Part shown: piece by piece, positions 1 to 8,422 of the stretch
Position numbering within the stretch: the first letter of the stretch is position 1
How the letters are laid out: each line of letters opens with the position of its first letter
DNA from: CAYOSF01 sp964406605
GTDB lineage: Bacteria > Chloroflexota > Dehalococcoidia > DSTF01 > RBG-16-68-14
DNA: 64,000 nt
Assembly: GCA_964406605.1 (NCBI GenBank)
Contig: CAYOSF010000006.1
Coordinates: 186,001 to 250,000 of the forward strand
Direction: 5' to 3'
The notes under the pieces: generated by a model
What the model was told of the DNA's origin: nothing
What the model saw: the letters and a program-made list of their open reading frames with translations, nothing else
The model's database searches: none
Program-made: the position numbers and the translations under genes

Positions 1-128
1 GCAGACCTGGTGCGCCCAATGCGCACAGCGAGACGGGCAAGGACAACGGGCAGAGGCCGTATCAGCAGGCCCGAGCGGAAATCCGTGCTATCTTGCCCGC
101 GCCCGGAAGGGCGGCCCCACGGTCTCCC

Positions 129-1154
129 TCAGTACCCGTAGTCCTCGCTCTTCACGCCGGGACCGCCTGTCTTCTCGCTGAAGATGAGATAGAGCAGGAC
201 GAGCGACGGAACGAGGATCAGCGCGCCGGAGGGCAGCGCGATGAGGAATGCTCTCAACGTGGTGTCGCCGGCCGCCAGGTCTGAGATGCGCTGCGCGGGC
301 ATGATGAGGTTCGGATGCAGAATCACTCCCAACCCGGCGATCAGCAACGCCACGACTCCCGCCGCGGTCGGCGGCCCCAGGACGGACCAGCCCCGCCAGA
401 GCACCAGCAGTGACGCCAGGTATGCGACGGCTGTCGAGATCATCAAGGCCAGGGGCGCCGGCTCTTGTAGCTGCTCCCAGAACTGGTCGGCGTCCCAGTA
501 CGCGAACGGGAGCGCGAGCACCACGAGGGCTCCGAGGACGAGCCCGGCCGTGAGCCCGCGGGTCCGGAAGTCGGCCTGGAGCTCACCCCCCGTGCGGGCG
601 GTCATGTAGTAGGCCATGAGGTAGGCGCACACGGCCACCCCGATGAAACCGCACCAGATGGAGAACGGCCTCAGCCACGGTTCCCAGAGCCCCGACGTGA
701 CCGTTCCGTCTTCGATGGTGACGTGCCCGCCCGCTACCGCGCCGACGCTCATGCCCATGGCCATCGGGGCGACGACGCTGGCGACGAAGAACAAGGCATC
801 CATGCCGGGCAGCTCCGCCCCGGTCCCGTGGGCGTAGTGCCGGAACGCGAACGCCGTTCCTCTCACCACGATGGCCGTGAGCGCGATCAACAGCGGGATC
901 AGGAGCCCGATAGACAGGTCGGCGAAGGCCGGCGGAAACGCGGTGAACAGGGCGACGACGATCAGGACCAGCCAGACGTGGTTGGTTTCCCATACCGGCC
1001 CCATGGCGCGGGATATCGAATCGCGCTGCTGCTCCGCCCGCGGCCCGCTCGCCAGCCCTGACCAGATCCCGCCGCCGAGGTCGGCCCCGCCGAAGATGGC
1101 GTAGCCAATCATTCCGAGCACCACCACGGCCGCGGCCAGGTCCTCAAGAGGCAT
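129..1154 (-). CDS. cydB: Cytochrome bd ubiquinol oxidase subunit II
   Basis: This is the second membrane subunit of cytochrome bd quinol oxidase, which reduces oxygen to water with quinol electrons in the cytoplasmic membrane. The 341-residue product is almost entirely hydrophobic helices and carries the family opening segment GYAIFGGADLGGG near residues 14-26 and the segment GPVWETNHVW near residue 60. The start chosen is the ATG at 1154, because the in-frame extension upstream lies inside cydA and lacks family character. It overlaps the 3' end of cydA by 11 bases, so the two are co-translated. Length is normal for short CydB proteins. Confidence 0.95.
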   Translation of the reverse strand: MPLEDLAAAVVVLGMIGYAIFGGADLGGGIWSGLASGPRAEQQRDSISRAMGPVWETNHVWLVLIVVALFTAFPPAFADLSIGLLIPLLIALTAIVVRGTAFAFRHYAHGTGAELPGMDALFFVASVVAPMAMGMSVGAVAGGHVTIEDGTVTSGLWEPWLRPFSIWCGFIGVAVCAYLMAYYMTARTGGELQADFRTRGLTAGLVLGALVVLALPFAYWDADQFWEQLQEPAPLALMISTAVAYLASLLVLWRGWSVLGPPTAAGVVALLIAGLGVILHPNLIMPAQRISDLAAGDTTLRAFLIALPSGALILVPSLVLLYLIFSEKTGGPGVKSEDYGY

Positions 1155-2478
1155 TGGCGCGCTCCTCTGACGGTACGCGGGCTTCCAGCGGCTGGCGCTG
1201 CTCGCGGAAGAGAAGGAACGCCAGCCCGGCGGCAAGCGCCACGTAGAGCAACGCGAAGGCGAGGAACAGGAATCCGATGCCCTCGCGAGGCGTTGCTCCG
1301 TCGGCCGTGCGCATCACGTGGTAGACCACCCAGGGCTGTCGACCGAATTCCGTCACGAACCACCCGAGCTCGATCGCGACGAACGAGAGCGGCAGCATGG
1401 CCGATATCGCCAGAAGCTGCAGGCGCCCCGGATCGATCCGTCTCTGCCACAGGGCCAGCCCGAAGAACCAGGCGACGACGGCGACCATCAAGGAACCGAT
1501 GCCGACCATCGCCTGGAACGGGAAGTGCACCATGCGCACGTCCGGGATCTCGTCCTGAGGGAAATCGTTCAACCCGCGGATCTTGGCGTTGAAATGCTCG
1601 AACGCCAGGAAGCTCGCCAGCTTCGGTATCTCGATGGCGAAGCGCGTCTTCTTTGCACTGGTGTCCGGGAATCCTCCGATGCGCAGCGGCGCGCCCTCCA
1701 CCGTGTCGAACTGGGCCTCCATGGCAGCGAACTTCTCAGGCTCGTTGTGCGCCAGGAACCGCGCGCTCAGGTCGCCGCTGATGACCTGGAGTGGCGCGAA
1801 GACCGCGGCTACGGCCAGCCCCATCACGATGGCCCTCTTCGCGTATGCTGAGCGGTCCCCTAGGAGCATGCCGAATGCGTAGACGCCGGCAAAGGCGAAT
1901 CCCGTCGCGACGTAGGAGGCCATGGCGCCGTGCGTTACTTCGTAGGGCGTGGCGTCGTTGAACATGGCGGCGATCGGGTCGACGTTCACCACCTGGCCGT
2001 TGACCAGGTCGAAGCCCGCGGGCTGGTTCATCCACCCATTGACGCTGATCACCAGGAAGGCGGTGATGGCGGAGCTCACCAGAATGGGGAATGCGGTCAG
2101 CCAGTGCGCTCTTGGCGAGAGCCGCTTCCACCCGAAGACGTAGATGCCAAGGAAGATCGCCTCGATGAAGAAGGCGAACCCCTCCAAAGTGAAGATGAAG
2201 CCGATGGTGCCGCCGGAGAACTCCAGCCATTTGGGCCAGAGCAGGCCGAGCTCGAAAGAGAGGATGGTCCCGGAGACGGCCCCGACGGCGAACAGGAGAG
2301 CCCCCACGCGCCCCCAGCGCATCGCCATTCGGCGGTAGCTCTCGTCCCCGGTTCGCAGCCACATGCCCTCGGCGATGAGGAACATGAGCGGCAGGCCCAT
2401 GCCGATCGCGGCGAAGCAAATGTGGAACGCCAGCGAGAGGCCCATCAGGGCGCGGGCTGACGTGACAGTGTCGAACAT
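1144..2478 (-). CDS. cydA: Cytochrome bd ubiquinol oxidase subunit I
   Basis: This is the heme-bearing subunit of cytochrome bd oxidase. The product is 444 residues from the ATG at 2478. Visible key residues fit the family: His19 (heme b595 ligand in the known enzymes), Glu99 and Glu106 in the segment TLEGFAFFIEA, and His183 close to the known b558 ligand position. The protein is shorter than the E. coli enzyme, as expected for forms with a short quinol loop. A longer in-frame start exists at 2547 but its extra residues do not resemble the family. It is first in a two-gene operon with cydB. A high-affinity oxidase suggests tolerance or use of low oxygen. Confidence 0.95.
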   Translation of the reverse strand: MFDTVTSARALMGLSLAFHICFAAIGMGLPLMFLIAEGMWLRTGDESYRRMAMRWGRVGALLFAVGAVSGTILSFELGLLWPKWLEFSGGTIGFIFTLEGFAFFIEAIFLGIYVFGWKRLSPRAHWLTAFPILVSSAITAFLVISVNGWMNQPAGFDLVNGQVVNVDPIAAMFNDATPYEVTHGAMASYVATGFAFAGVYAFGMLLGDRSAYAKRAIVMGLAVAAVFAPLQVISGDLSARFLAHNEPEKFAAMEAQFDTVEGAPLRIGGFPDTSAKKTRFAIEIPKLASFLAFEHFNAKIRGLNDFPQDEIPDVRMVHFPFQAMVGIGSLMVAVVAWFFGLALWQRRIDPGRLQLLAISAMLPLSFVAIELGWFVTEFGRQPWVVYHVMRTADGATPREGIGFLFLAFALLYVALAAGLAFLLFREQRQPLEARVPSEERANAS

Positions 2479-2841
2479 GCGGTCCTTCGCTGAGCAAACG
2501 CTAGATATTAACGATTTCAACATAAACGCGATTAGTGGCTTTGGCAAGGAGGCGCGTCAACTTCCATCTGGTGCCGGGTCGGGCCGGTGTTGTGTCGCCG
2601 GGGCCTGCGCTGCAGGATGATCCTTCGGCCGGAGTTGCCCCTTGCTTCCGAGCGCAGGCCACGCGCCTGCTATGGTGTAATTGACGGCCCTGAATGATGA
2701 ACGGGAAGCGAGATCGCTCGCTGCGGGCGAGCATGTCGAGGCCGCCAGGCGGTCCGCTACGGCGGGATTGGTCTGCTTCCCAATGCGGAGCGGCTGAGAA
2801 GGATCCGCTCCGACAGAGAGGCTTAGAACGGGAGCTAAGAG
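2479..2841. other. Intergenic region upstream of cydAB
   Basis: This 363-base gap separates the leftward cydAB operon from a rightward orphan gene. Positions about 2500-2535 form an AT-rich island (TAATAT on the minus strand) that stands out from the GC-rich background and is the likely cydA promoter region. A TATGGT hexamer near 2670 could serve the rightward gene. No gene, tRNA or clear terminator is visible. Confidence 0.35.
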
Positions 2842-3177
2842 ATGCCAGATGATCCGGTTCGTACGTGCACGGATGCCAGGGAGGAAGTGGAACGCCTCGA
2901 GCGTGAGCTGCGAGAGATCTCCGAGTTCTACTTCACGGTTGGGAGCGCCCTTGCGGGCTCGCCGCCACGCCTGACGATCGCCAACTCGGACATACCGGCG
3001 CGCCGCGAGGTCGGACCGAAGTGGTTGGTGCCGAGTGTCGACTACTCCGCGTGGCCCGAGAAGGAGACGGTAAAGGAGACGCTGCGCTCCTACTACGAGG
3101 CGGAGAACGCCTACGCCGAGGCCTGGCGCGCTCTCCCCCAGGCTGACAGGAGCCGGTTCCCAAGGCCGAACCGGTGA
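2842..3177 (+). CDS. Hypothetical small acidic protein
   Basis: I do not recognise this 111-residue protein. It begins with a Cys/Asp-containing head, then a charged helical stretch (residues about 13-30, rich in Glu and Arg), a Pro-rich middle and a second Glu/Tyr/Trp-rich helix near the end. It has no signal peptide or membrane segment. An AGGAG-like purine run (GGGAGCTAAGAG) sits just before the ATG. Third codon positions are strongly G or C, as in neighbouring genes, which supports real coding. It stands alone ahead of another small orphan gene, and nothing in the context suggests a role. Confidence 0.6.
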   Translation: MPDDPVRTCTDAREEVERLERELREISEFYFTVGSALAGSPPRLTIANSDIPARREVGPKWLVPSVDYSAWPEKETVKETLRSYYEAENAYAEAWRALPQADRSRFPRPNR

Positions 3178-3275
3178 CCGGCGCATGATCTTGCGCCGGC
3201 CTCAGGTCGGAGGGGCGAGCCAGCTAGACCCCGGGATGCGAGCGCTGGTGTCTAGACAGCGGAAGGAGACGCGAG

Positions 3276-3572
3276 ATGCCGATTGACCCGTTCGATAAGA
3301 CGGCCACCGAGGCGCTGACTGAGTACTTCTCGGACGACGCGGAGTTCTGGGTCGAGATCGAGCGCAACCGGCGCCAGATGGACGACGAGTACGCCCTGCA
3401 GATGGCCCTGTACCGGCGGTTGCGTTTCTACGCCCAGATGTACCTGGAGGTGCTCTATCGCGACGATCCTGAGGGGGCGGCCGACGCGTTGTTGGACTGG
3501 TTCAGACAGATGCTCCTCGGCCTCATCGGCGAGATCAGGGATGTCGATGACGGTGACGACGAGCTGGAGTGA
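3276..3572 (+). CDS. Hypothetical small acidic helical protein
   Basis: I do not recognise this 98-residue, strongly acidic protein. It looks all-helical: residues 8-60 are rich in Glu, Asp, Arg, Tyr and Met, and the C-terminus ends in an Asp/Glu run. No membrane segment or cysteine is present. A strong ribosome site (GGAAGGAGACG) precedes the ATG at the correct distance. It lies about 100 bases after the previous orphan gene on the same strand, so the two may share a transcript. A TATAGT hexamer near 3624 just downstream probably belongs to the promoter of the following dikinase-like gene. Confidence 0.65.
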   Translation: MPIDPFDKTATEALTEYFSDDAEFWVEIERNRRQMDDEYALQMALYRRLRFYAQMYLEVLYRDDPEGAADALLDWFRQMLLGLIGEIRDVDDGDDELE

Positions 3573-3706
3573 TCCCGCCTGCTGTCCGGTGGCGGCGCCG
3601 CATCCTACTGGCTTTCGGCTGATATAGTGTAGCGTCGCCCGGGAGCTGCCCGGGTTGACCCCACCCATCGCTGGCCCCCAGGACGGGCCGGATAGAGAGG
3701 CTCGCG

Positions 3707-6379
3707 TTGTCCGACTTCGTCCACTCCCTGGAGGAAGCGCCTGAGGACCCCGCGCGGGTCGGCGGCAAGGCCGCCGGCCTGGGCCTGCTCGCTCGCGCCG
3801 GCCTGCCGGTGCCCGACGGTTTCGTGCTAGCGGCCGAGGCCTTTCGCGTCTTCTTGCGGGCGAACGGTCTTGACGGCGAGCTCGACGCTCTTCTTGATGC
3901 CGAACAGGAGGCCGTCGAAGCTGACGTGCTCTCCCGGCTCCGCATCGCCCGGTGGCCGGATGGTCTCCGGTCGGAGGTTGAGGCGGCCTGCGCGGCGCTC
4001 AGTCAGCGCACCAAGGGCGCTCCCGTGGCCGCGCGCTCGTCCGCCACCGCTGAGGACAGCGCGGGCGCGTCGTTCGCGGGCCAGCACACCACCATGCTCA
4101 ACTTGAGGGGGCTCGACGCCGTGCTGGACGGTATCCTGGCCTGCTGGGCCTCGCTCTTCGATGCGGCCGCCCTTCGGTACCGCCGGCAGCGAGCTGTGAG
4201 CGACGGCGGCCCGGCCATGGCTGTCGTCGTGCAAGCTCTCGTCGATGCGGAAGCCTCCGGCGTAGCGTTCACGCTGGACCCCGTCAGCGGCGACAGTGAT
4301 GTGGTCCTCATCGAAGGCGTGTGGGGCCTGGGCGAGGGTCTCGTCAGCGGCATGCTCGATCCAGATCGCTTCGCCGTGAACAAGAGCGACAGCGCGATCG
4401 TTCGGCGGGAGATCGCTCAGAAACGTCAGCGGGTCGTGCCTGTCGCGGGCGGCGGGACCGCCGTTGAGGACCTGTCGAGCGAACGCGCGGGGCAGCCCGC
4501 GCTCAGCGACGAGCAGGCGGTCGAGCTGGCGCGCCTGGCGGTGCGCATCGAAGAGCTGCTGGGCGGTCCGGCGGACATCGAATGGGCGCTGGCGGAAAGC
4601 CGGCTCTCCATCCTCCAGGCGCGACCGGTCACGGCCGCCGGGGCTGCGGGAGCCCCGCAGTCGGCTGCCGAGGAGGGCTGGGTGTCGGAGTTCGATTCGG
4701 ATACCGAGCCGGGCACGATCTGGACCGCCGCCAACATACAGGAGGTGCTGCCGGACCAGCTCTCACCGTTTGGCTGCTCCCTGACGAAGGACATGCTCGA
4801 GCGCTACGGGCGGGAGCCGATCCAGCGTATGGGGATCCGTCTCCGAACGAACGACCAGTTCTCCGCGTACTTCTACGGCCGGGCGTTTCTCAACATATCG
4901 ATGATGATGGAGCTGGCGGATGAGATCCCCTTCGGGTCGCCGGAGGAGGTGGCGGAGGAGTTCCTGGGCCGCGACCGCGATGATGTCATCCCGTCGACGC
5001 CGTTGTCGCCCGGCAAGCTTCTTCGCTACGTGCTGGTCATCCCGCGCGTCCTCTGGTTCTCGGCGCGCATGCCTGCCGAGATCCGGCGGGCGGAGCGCAT
5101 CGTTGGGGAGCTGGAGCGGGACGAGGCCGCCCGCCCCTTCAGCGACCGGTCTGATGAGGAGCTGATCGCCAAGCTTGAGGAAGGGGTCGAGAGCATCTCG
5201 ATCGTGGCCGTTATCCACGTCGCCGGCTCCGGCGTCACCAGTTCCTCGTTCGGGTGGCTCGGGCGGTTGACGGAGCGCTGGTTGGGCGACGAGAACCGCG
5301 CGTTGCAGAACGCGCTCTGCAGCGGCCTGGCCGACATGGCGAGCGCCCGGCCCGCCTACGACCTGTGGGAACTCTCGCGGTTCGTCCTCGAATCCGAGCC
5401 TCTGCGCCGGGCTTTCGAACCGCCGGACCCGACCGAAATCGAACGCCGGTTGGCCGGGCTGCCCGACGATGAGCAGACCGCCTTCCACAGTCGGCTCGGC
5501 CGGTTTCTGGAGCGGCACGGCCACCGCAGCGTGATGGAGAGCGAGTCCGCCGCTAAGAGCTGGGACGAAGACCTGCCGACCGTCTACGCCATGCTCCGCA
5601 ACTACCTGCGGGCCGATGAGTCGTCGGACCCCCGTCGCATCGAGGAGCGGCAGAGGCGAGAGCGCGAACGGGTCACTAATCAATGCCTGGGCCGACTACG
5701 CCGGTGGCAGCGGCCCATCTTCCGGCGGGCCGTGGACCAGGCGCAGGAGTGGGTGACGCTGCGGGAGCACACCAAGGCGCTGCTGGTCAGGGGCAGCCAC
5801 CGGGGCCGCCGTCTCACGCGCGTGTTGGCCCGCCGGCTGGTGGAGCGCGGCCTGCTTCCGGACCTGTGGGACTTCTACTACCTCGTCTGGGAAGAGGTGA
5901 AGGCCCTGCTGCGGGGAGAACTCGGCAGGGACGGAGCGTATGCCCAGATCGCGCGGCGCAAGGCGGAGCAGGAACGCAACCGGCGGGTGATCCTGCCGGA
6001 GAACTCCCGGGGACGGCCCAAGCCGCTCCGGCCTGAAGACGTGCCGCTGCCCGAGGGCCGCGTTCTGCACGGGCTTCCGGTCTCGCCCGGCCGGGTCACG
6101 GGCCCTGCGCGCGTGATCCTCGATCCTCGTCGGGACGCGGTCATCGAGCCGGGCGAGATCCTGGTCGCGCCGGTGACGGACGCCGGCTGGACGCCGCTGT
6201 TCGTGGCCGCCTCCGGCATCGTCGTCGATGTCGGCGGCTCGCTGTCGCACGGCTCCACCGTCGCGCGCGAGTACGGGCTGCCGGCCGTCGTGAACGTGAA
6301 GCACGGGACGCGCATGATCCGCACCGGCCAGACCGTCACCGTCGACGGCGCGCAGGGCGTGGTGATCTTGGAGGAGTAG
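3707..6379 (+). CDS. PEP-synthase / rifampin-phosphotransferase-like dikinase
   Basis: The protein belongs to the PEP synthase/pyruvate phosphate dikinase superfamily. Members move phosphate from ATP through a mobile histidine domain to a substrate. At 890 residues it has the three-part layout of rifampin phosphotransferases: an N-terminal ATP-grasp domain (about 1-310, with GGKAAGLG at the start and ARSSATAEDS near residue 108), a helical substrate domain (about 320-770) and a C-terminal swivel domain with the phospho-His motif GGSLSHGSTVARE near residue 845. The start is TTG at 3707, chosen because GAGAGG precedes it and homology begins immediately. True PEP synthases lack the large central domain. 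The substrate is unknown, and antibiotic inactivation is only one option. A methyltransferase gene follows 6 bases later. Confidence 0.85.
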   Translation: MSDFVHSLEEAPEDPARVGGKAAGLGLLARAGLPVPDGFVLAAEAFRVFLRANGLDGELDALLDAEQEAVEADVLSRLRIARWPDGLRSEVEAACAALSQRTKGAPVAARSSATAEDSAGASFAGQHTTMLNLRGLDAVLDGILACWASLFDAAALRYRRQRAVSDGGPAMAVVVQALVDAEASGVAFTLDPVSGDSDVVLIEGVWGLGEGLVSGMLDPDRFAVNKSDSAIVRREIAQKRQRVVPVAGGGTAVEDLSSERAGQPALSDEQAVELARLAVRIEELLGGPADIEWALAESRLSILQARPVTAAGAAGAPQSAAEEGWVSEFDSDTEPGTIWTAANIQEVLPDQLSPFGCSLTKDMLERYGREPIQRMGIRLRTNDQFSAYFYGRAFLNISMMMELADEIPFGSPEEVAEEFLGRDRDDVIPSTPLSPGKLLRYVLVIPRVLWFSARMPAEIRRAERIVGELERDEAARPFSDRSDEELIAKLEEGVESISIVAVIHVAGSGVTSSSFGWLGRLTERWLGDENRALQNALCSGLADMASARPAYDLWELSRFVLESEPLRRAFEPPDPTEIERRLAGLPDDEQTAFHSRLGRFLERHGHRSVMESESAAKSWDEDLPTVYAMLRNYLRADESSDPRRIEERQRRERERVTNQCLGRLRRWQRPIFRRAVDQAQEWVTLREHTKALLVRGSHRGRRLTRVLARRLVERGLLPDLWDFYYLVWEEVKALLRGELGRDGAYAQIARRKAEQERNRRVILPENSRGRPKPLRPEDVPLPEGRVLHGLPVSPGRVTGPARVILDPRRDAVIEPGEILVAPVTDAGWTPLFVAASGIVVDVGGSLSHGSTVAREYGLPAVVNVKHGTRMIRTGQTVTVDGAQGVVILEE

Positions 6380-6385
6380 CGCCAC

Positions 6386-7147
6386 ATGCCCTGGGACCCC
6401 GACCGCTACGAGCAGTTCAAAACCGAGCGCTCCGCGCCCTTCGAGGACCTCCTCAAGCTCGTCGCCGTGCGCGAGGGGCTGCGCGTCATCGATCTCGGCT
6501 GCGGCACCGGCGAGCTGACCGGCCGCCTCGCCGACGCGCTCCCGGGGAGCGACGTCCTCGGCATCGATTCGTCTCCCCAGATGCTGGAGAGCGCGGAGGG
6601 GCGGGCCCGTCCCGGCCTGCGTTTCGAGCGGCAGCGCATCGAGGACGTGCAGGGTGAGTGGGACCTGGTCTTCTCGAACGCCGCCCTCCAGTGGGTGGAG
6701 GGCCACCGGTCGTTGGTGCCCCGGCTCTTTGGCTTGGTGCGTCCGGGCGGGCAGATCGTCGTCCAGGTGCCGTCGAACTACGCACACCCGACGCATACGA
6801 TCAGGGACGAAGTTGCCGGAGAGGAGCCGTTCCGGGAGGCGCTCGGCGGTTGGACGCGCCGGTGGCCCGTCCTGTCGATTGATGAGTATGCGGACCTGTT
6901 GTACGCGTACGGCGGCACCGACATCATCGTCTTTGAGAAGGTCTACCCCCACGTCCTGGAGGACGCGGACGCGGTGGCGGACTGGATGTCCGGCACCGCC
7001 CTCGTTCCCTACATGGAGCGCCTTCCGGCGGAGCTGCACGACTCGTTCATGGCGCGCTATCGGGAGCGGCTCCGAGAGCGCTATCCGACCTCGCCCGTCT
7101 TCTACGGCTTCCGGCGGACGATCTTCGCCGCCGTCCGCCCGGCGTAG
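6386..7147 (+). CDS. tam: Trans-aconitate 2-methyltransferase-like SAM methyltransferase
   Basis: This is a class I SAM-dependent methyltransferase of the trans-aconitate methyltransferase type, which detoxifies trans-aconitate by methyl esterification. The 253-residue product opens with the family-typical WDPDRYEQF segment, has the SAM-binding motif VIDLGCGTGELT (about 34-45), the acidic loop GIDSSPQM, and the family segment LVFSNAALQWV near residue 94. It follows the dikinase-like gene by 6 bases and is probably co-transcribed. The substrate cannot be proven from sequence, since other small acids are possible. Confidence 0.8.
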   Translation: MPWDPDRYEQFKTERSAPFEDLLKLVAVREGLRVIDLGCGTGELTGRLADALPGSDVLGIDSSPQMLESAEGRARPGLRFERQRIEDVQGEWDLVFSNAALQWVEGHRSLVPRLFGLVRPGGQIVVQVPSNYAHPTHTIRDEVAGEEPFREALGGWTRRWPVLSIDEYADLLYAYGGTDIIVFEKVYPHVLEDADAVADWMSGTALVPYMERLPAELHDSFMARYRERLRERYPTSPVFYGFRRTIFAAVRPA

Positions 7148-7434
7148 CCCCACAGCGCGTGGCTGGTGCGGGCGCCCCCACGCCCGCGAGGCTCTCCACA
7201 GCTAAGCTTGACACGCCGGGACACCGCCTGATAACTTGACGCCACCGAAGGGAGAGTTCGGGGGGAGGTGGGCTATTGGCAGGATTCTGAGTCTGATTCC
7301 ACAAGCATCATGTCTTGGTGTGGCTATCGCCTGCCCCCGAGCGGAGCAGCGAAAGCCGGGCCGGTGTTCCCTCTGAGTCTGGGCCGTCTCGGAGGAAGGA
7401 TTGGGCGGTTGCCCGTTGGCCTATGGAGGATGCT

Positions 7435-8412
7435 ATGAATGAGAGCGTTGATCGCAGCGATCCGGCAGAGAACCCTTCTACCGCGCAGCCTGCGGCTGCG
7501 AAGTCGAATGGTGCTTCCGGGAACGGACCGCAGTCTCGGCCTGACCGATGGGCTGATTGGGGCTTGGCGGCCTTGAAGGTGGGAGCGGCAGCGCTGACCG
7601 TGCCGGCATCGGCCGGGGACCCCGCCGGGAGCGATGGTGAGGACGGTCGTCCGGAAACGTTGGACTTCCCTGAGATTCGTCTGAGGGAGTTGAGGGAACG
7701 CCGTGCCCGGGCGGTAGCAGCCCAGAACGTTTCGGTGTTGGTTGCACTCCTCGCGATCGTTGGTACCCTGACGGCCTACGTCTTCTTCGGCAACACGTAT
7801 CTGCTCGTTGGCGGCCTGGCCTACGGGGCGTTTCTCCTGGCCGCGCGCTTCCTCACCTCTACACATCAACTGGACGTCGATATCCAATTCAGTAGCGATG
7901 ATCTCGAATTGCGCAAGTACGGAGACGGCCTGACGCCAGCAGTGCAAAGAGCGGAGAAGTTCTTCAAGAGCCACCAGACCCAGCTCAGAAGGTATTACGA
8001 TCAGACCCTGACACAAAGCCGCTGGATCTTCGGGGCGGGTCTTCTGTGCATCGTTGCCGGATTTGTGGTCGTCGGAACGGCCCTGGGCTTCGTCGTCGCG
8101 AGCAACTCCCCCTCCAATTCCCTTTCCGAGAAGGTGGTGACGGCGGCCTTGGGCGGTGCTGGAGGGGTCCTGGCGAACTTCATTGCCGTCATCTACCTTC
8201 GTATGTTCAAGGGCACAATGGACGCGCTCAATGGCTTCCACACGCGGCTCGTTGCGACACATCATCTGCACTTCGCCAACTTCCTGGCCGCGAAGATCGA
8301 TGACGAATTGGTTCGGCGGGATACCCTCGCGGATATGGCGAAGACTCTGGCGGCCCACGCGGGAGCGGAGGCAACGCGCGCGAAAGACGCAGCCACCGAT
8401 GGGCAGGGGTGA
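7435..8412 (+). CDS. Two-region membrane protein, possible TRADD-N-associated TM family
   Basis: The 325-residue protein has a low-complexity polar N-terminus (about 1-90), two membrane segments near residues 104-145 and two more near 195-250, and an amphipathic C-terminal part containing FHTRLVATHHLHFANFLA. The layout, an FFKSHQTQLRRYY-type helix followed by a hairpin of membrane segments, resembles the cyanobacterial TRADD-N-associated two-transmembrane family, which occurs with conflict and signalling systems. That assignment is tentative. The start at 7435 is fixed by GGAGGA four bases upstream; the longer in-frame extension has no ribosome site. No partner with a TRADD-N or nucleotide-binding domain is nearby. 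Confidence 0.55.
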   Translation: MNESVDRSDPAENPSTAQPAAAKSNGASGNGPQSRPDRWADWGLAALKVGAAALTVPASAGDPAGSDGEDGRPETLDFPEIRLRELRERRARAVAAQNVSVLVALLAIVGTLTAYVFFGNTYLLVGGLAYGAFLLAARFLTSTHQLDVDIQFSSDDLELRKYGDGLTPAVQRAEKFFKSHQTQLRRYYDQTLTQSRWIFGAGLLCIVAGFVVVGTALGFVVASNSPSNSLSEKVVTAALGGAGGVLANFIAVIYLRMFKGTMDALNGFHTRLVATHHLHFANFLAAKIDDELVRRDTLADMAKTLAAHAGAEATRAKDAATDGQG

Positions 8413-8422
8413 TTCTATAGCC

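Noticed and set aside
1930..2460. 176-codon acidic plus-strand frame opposite cydA
   Set aside because: Antisense shadow of the cydA membrane helices; no ribosome site.
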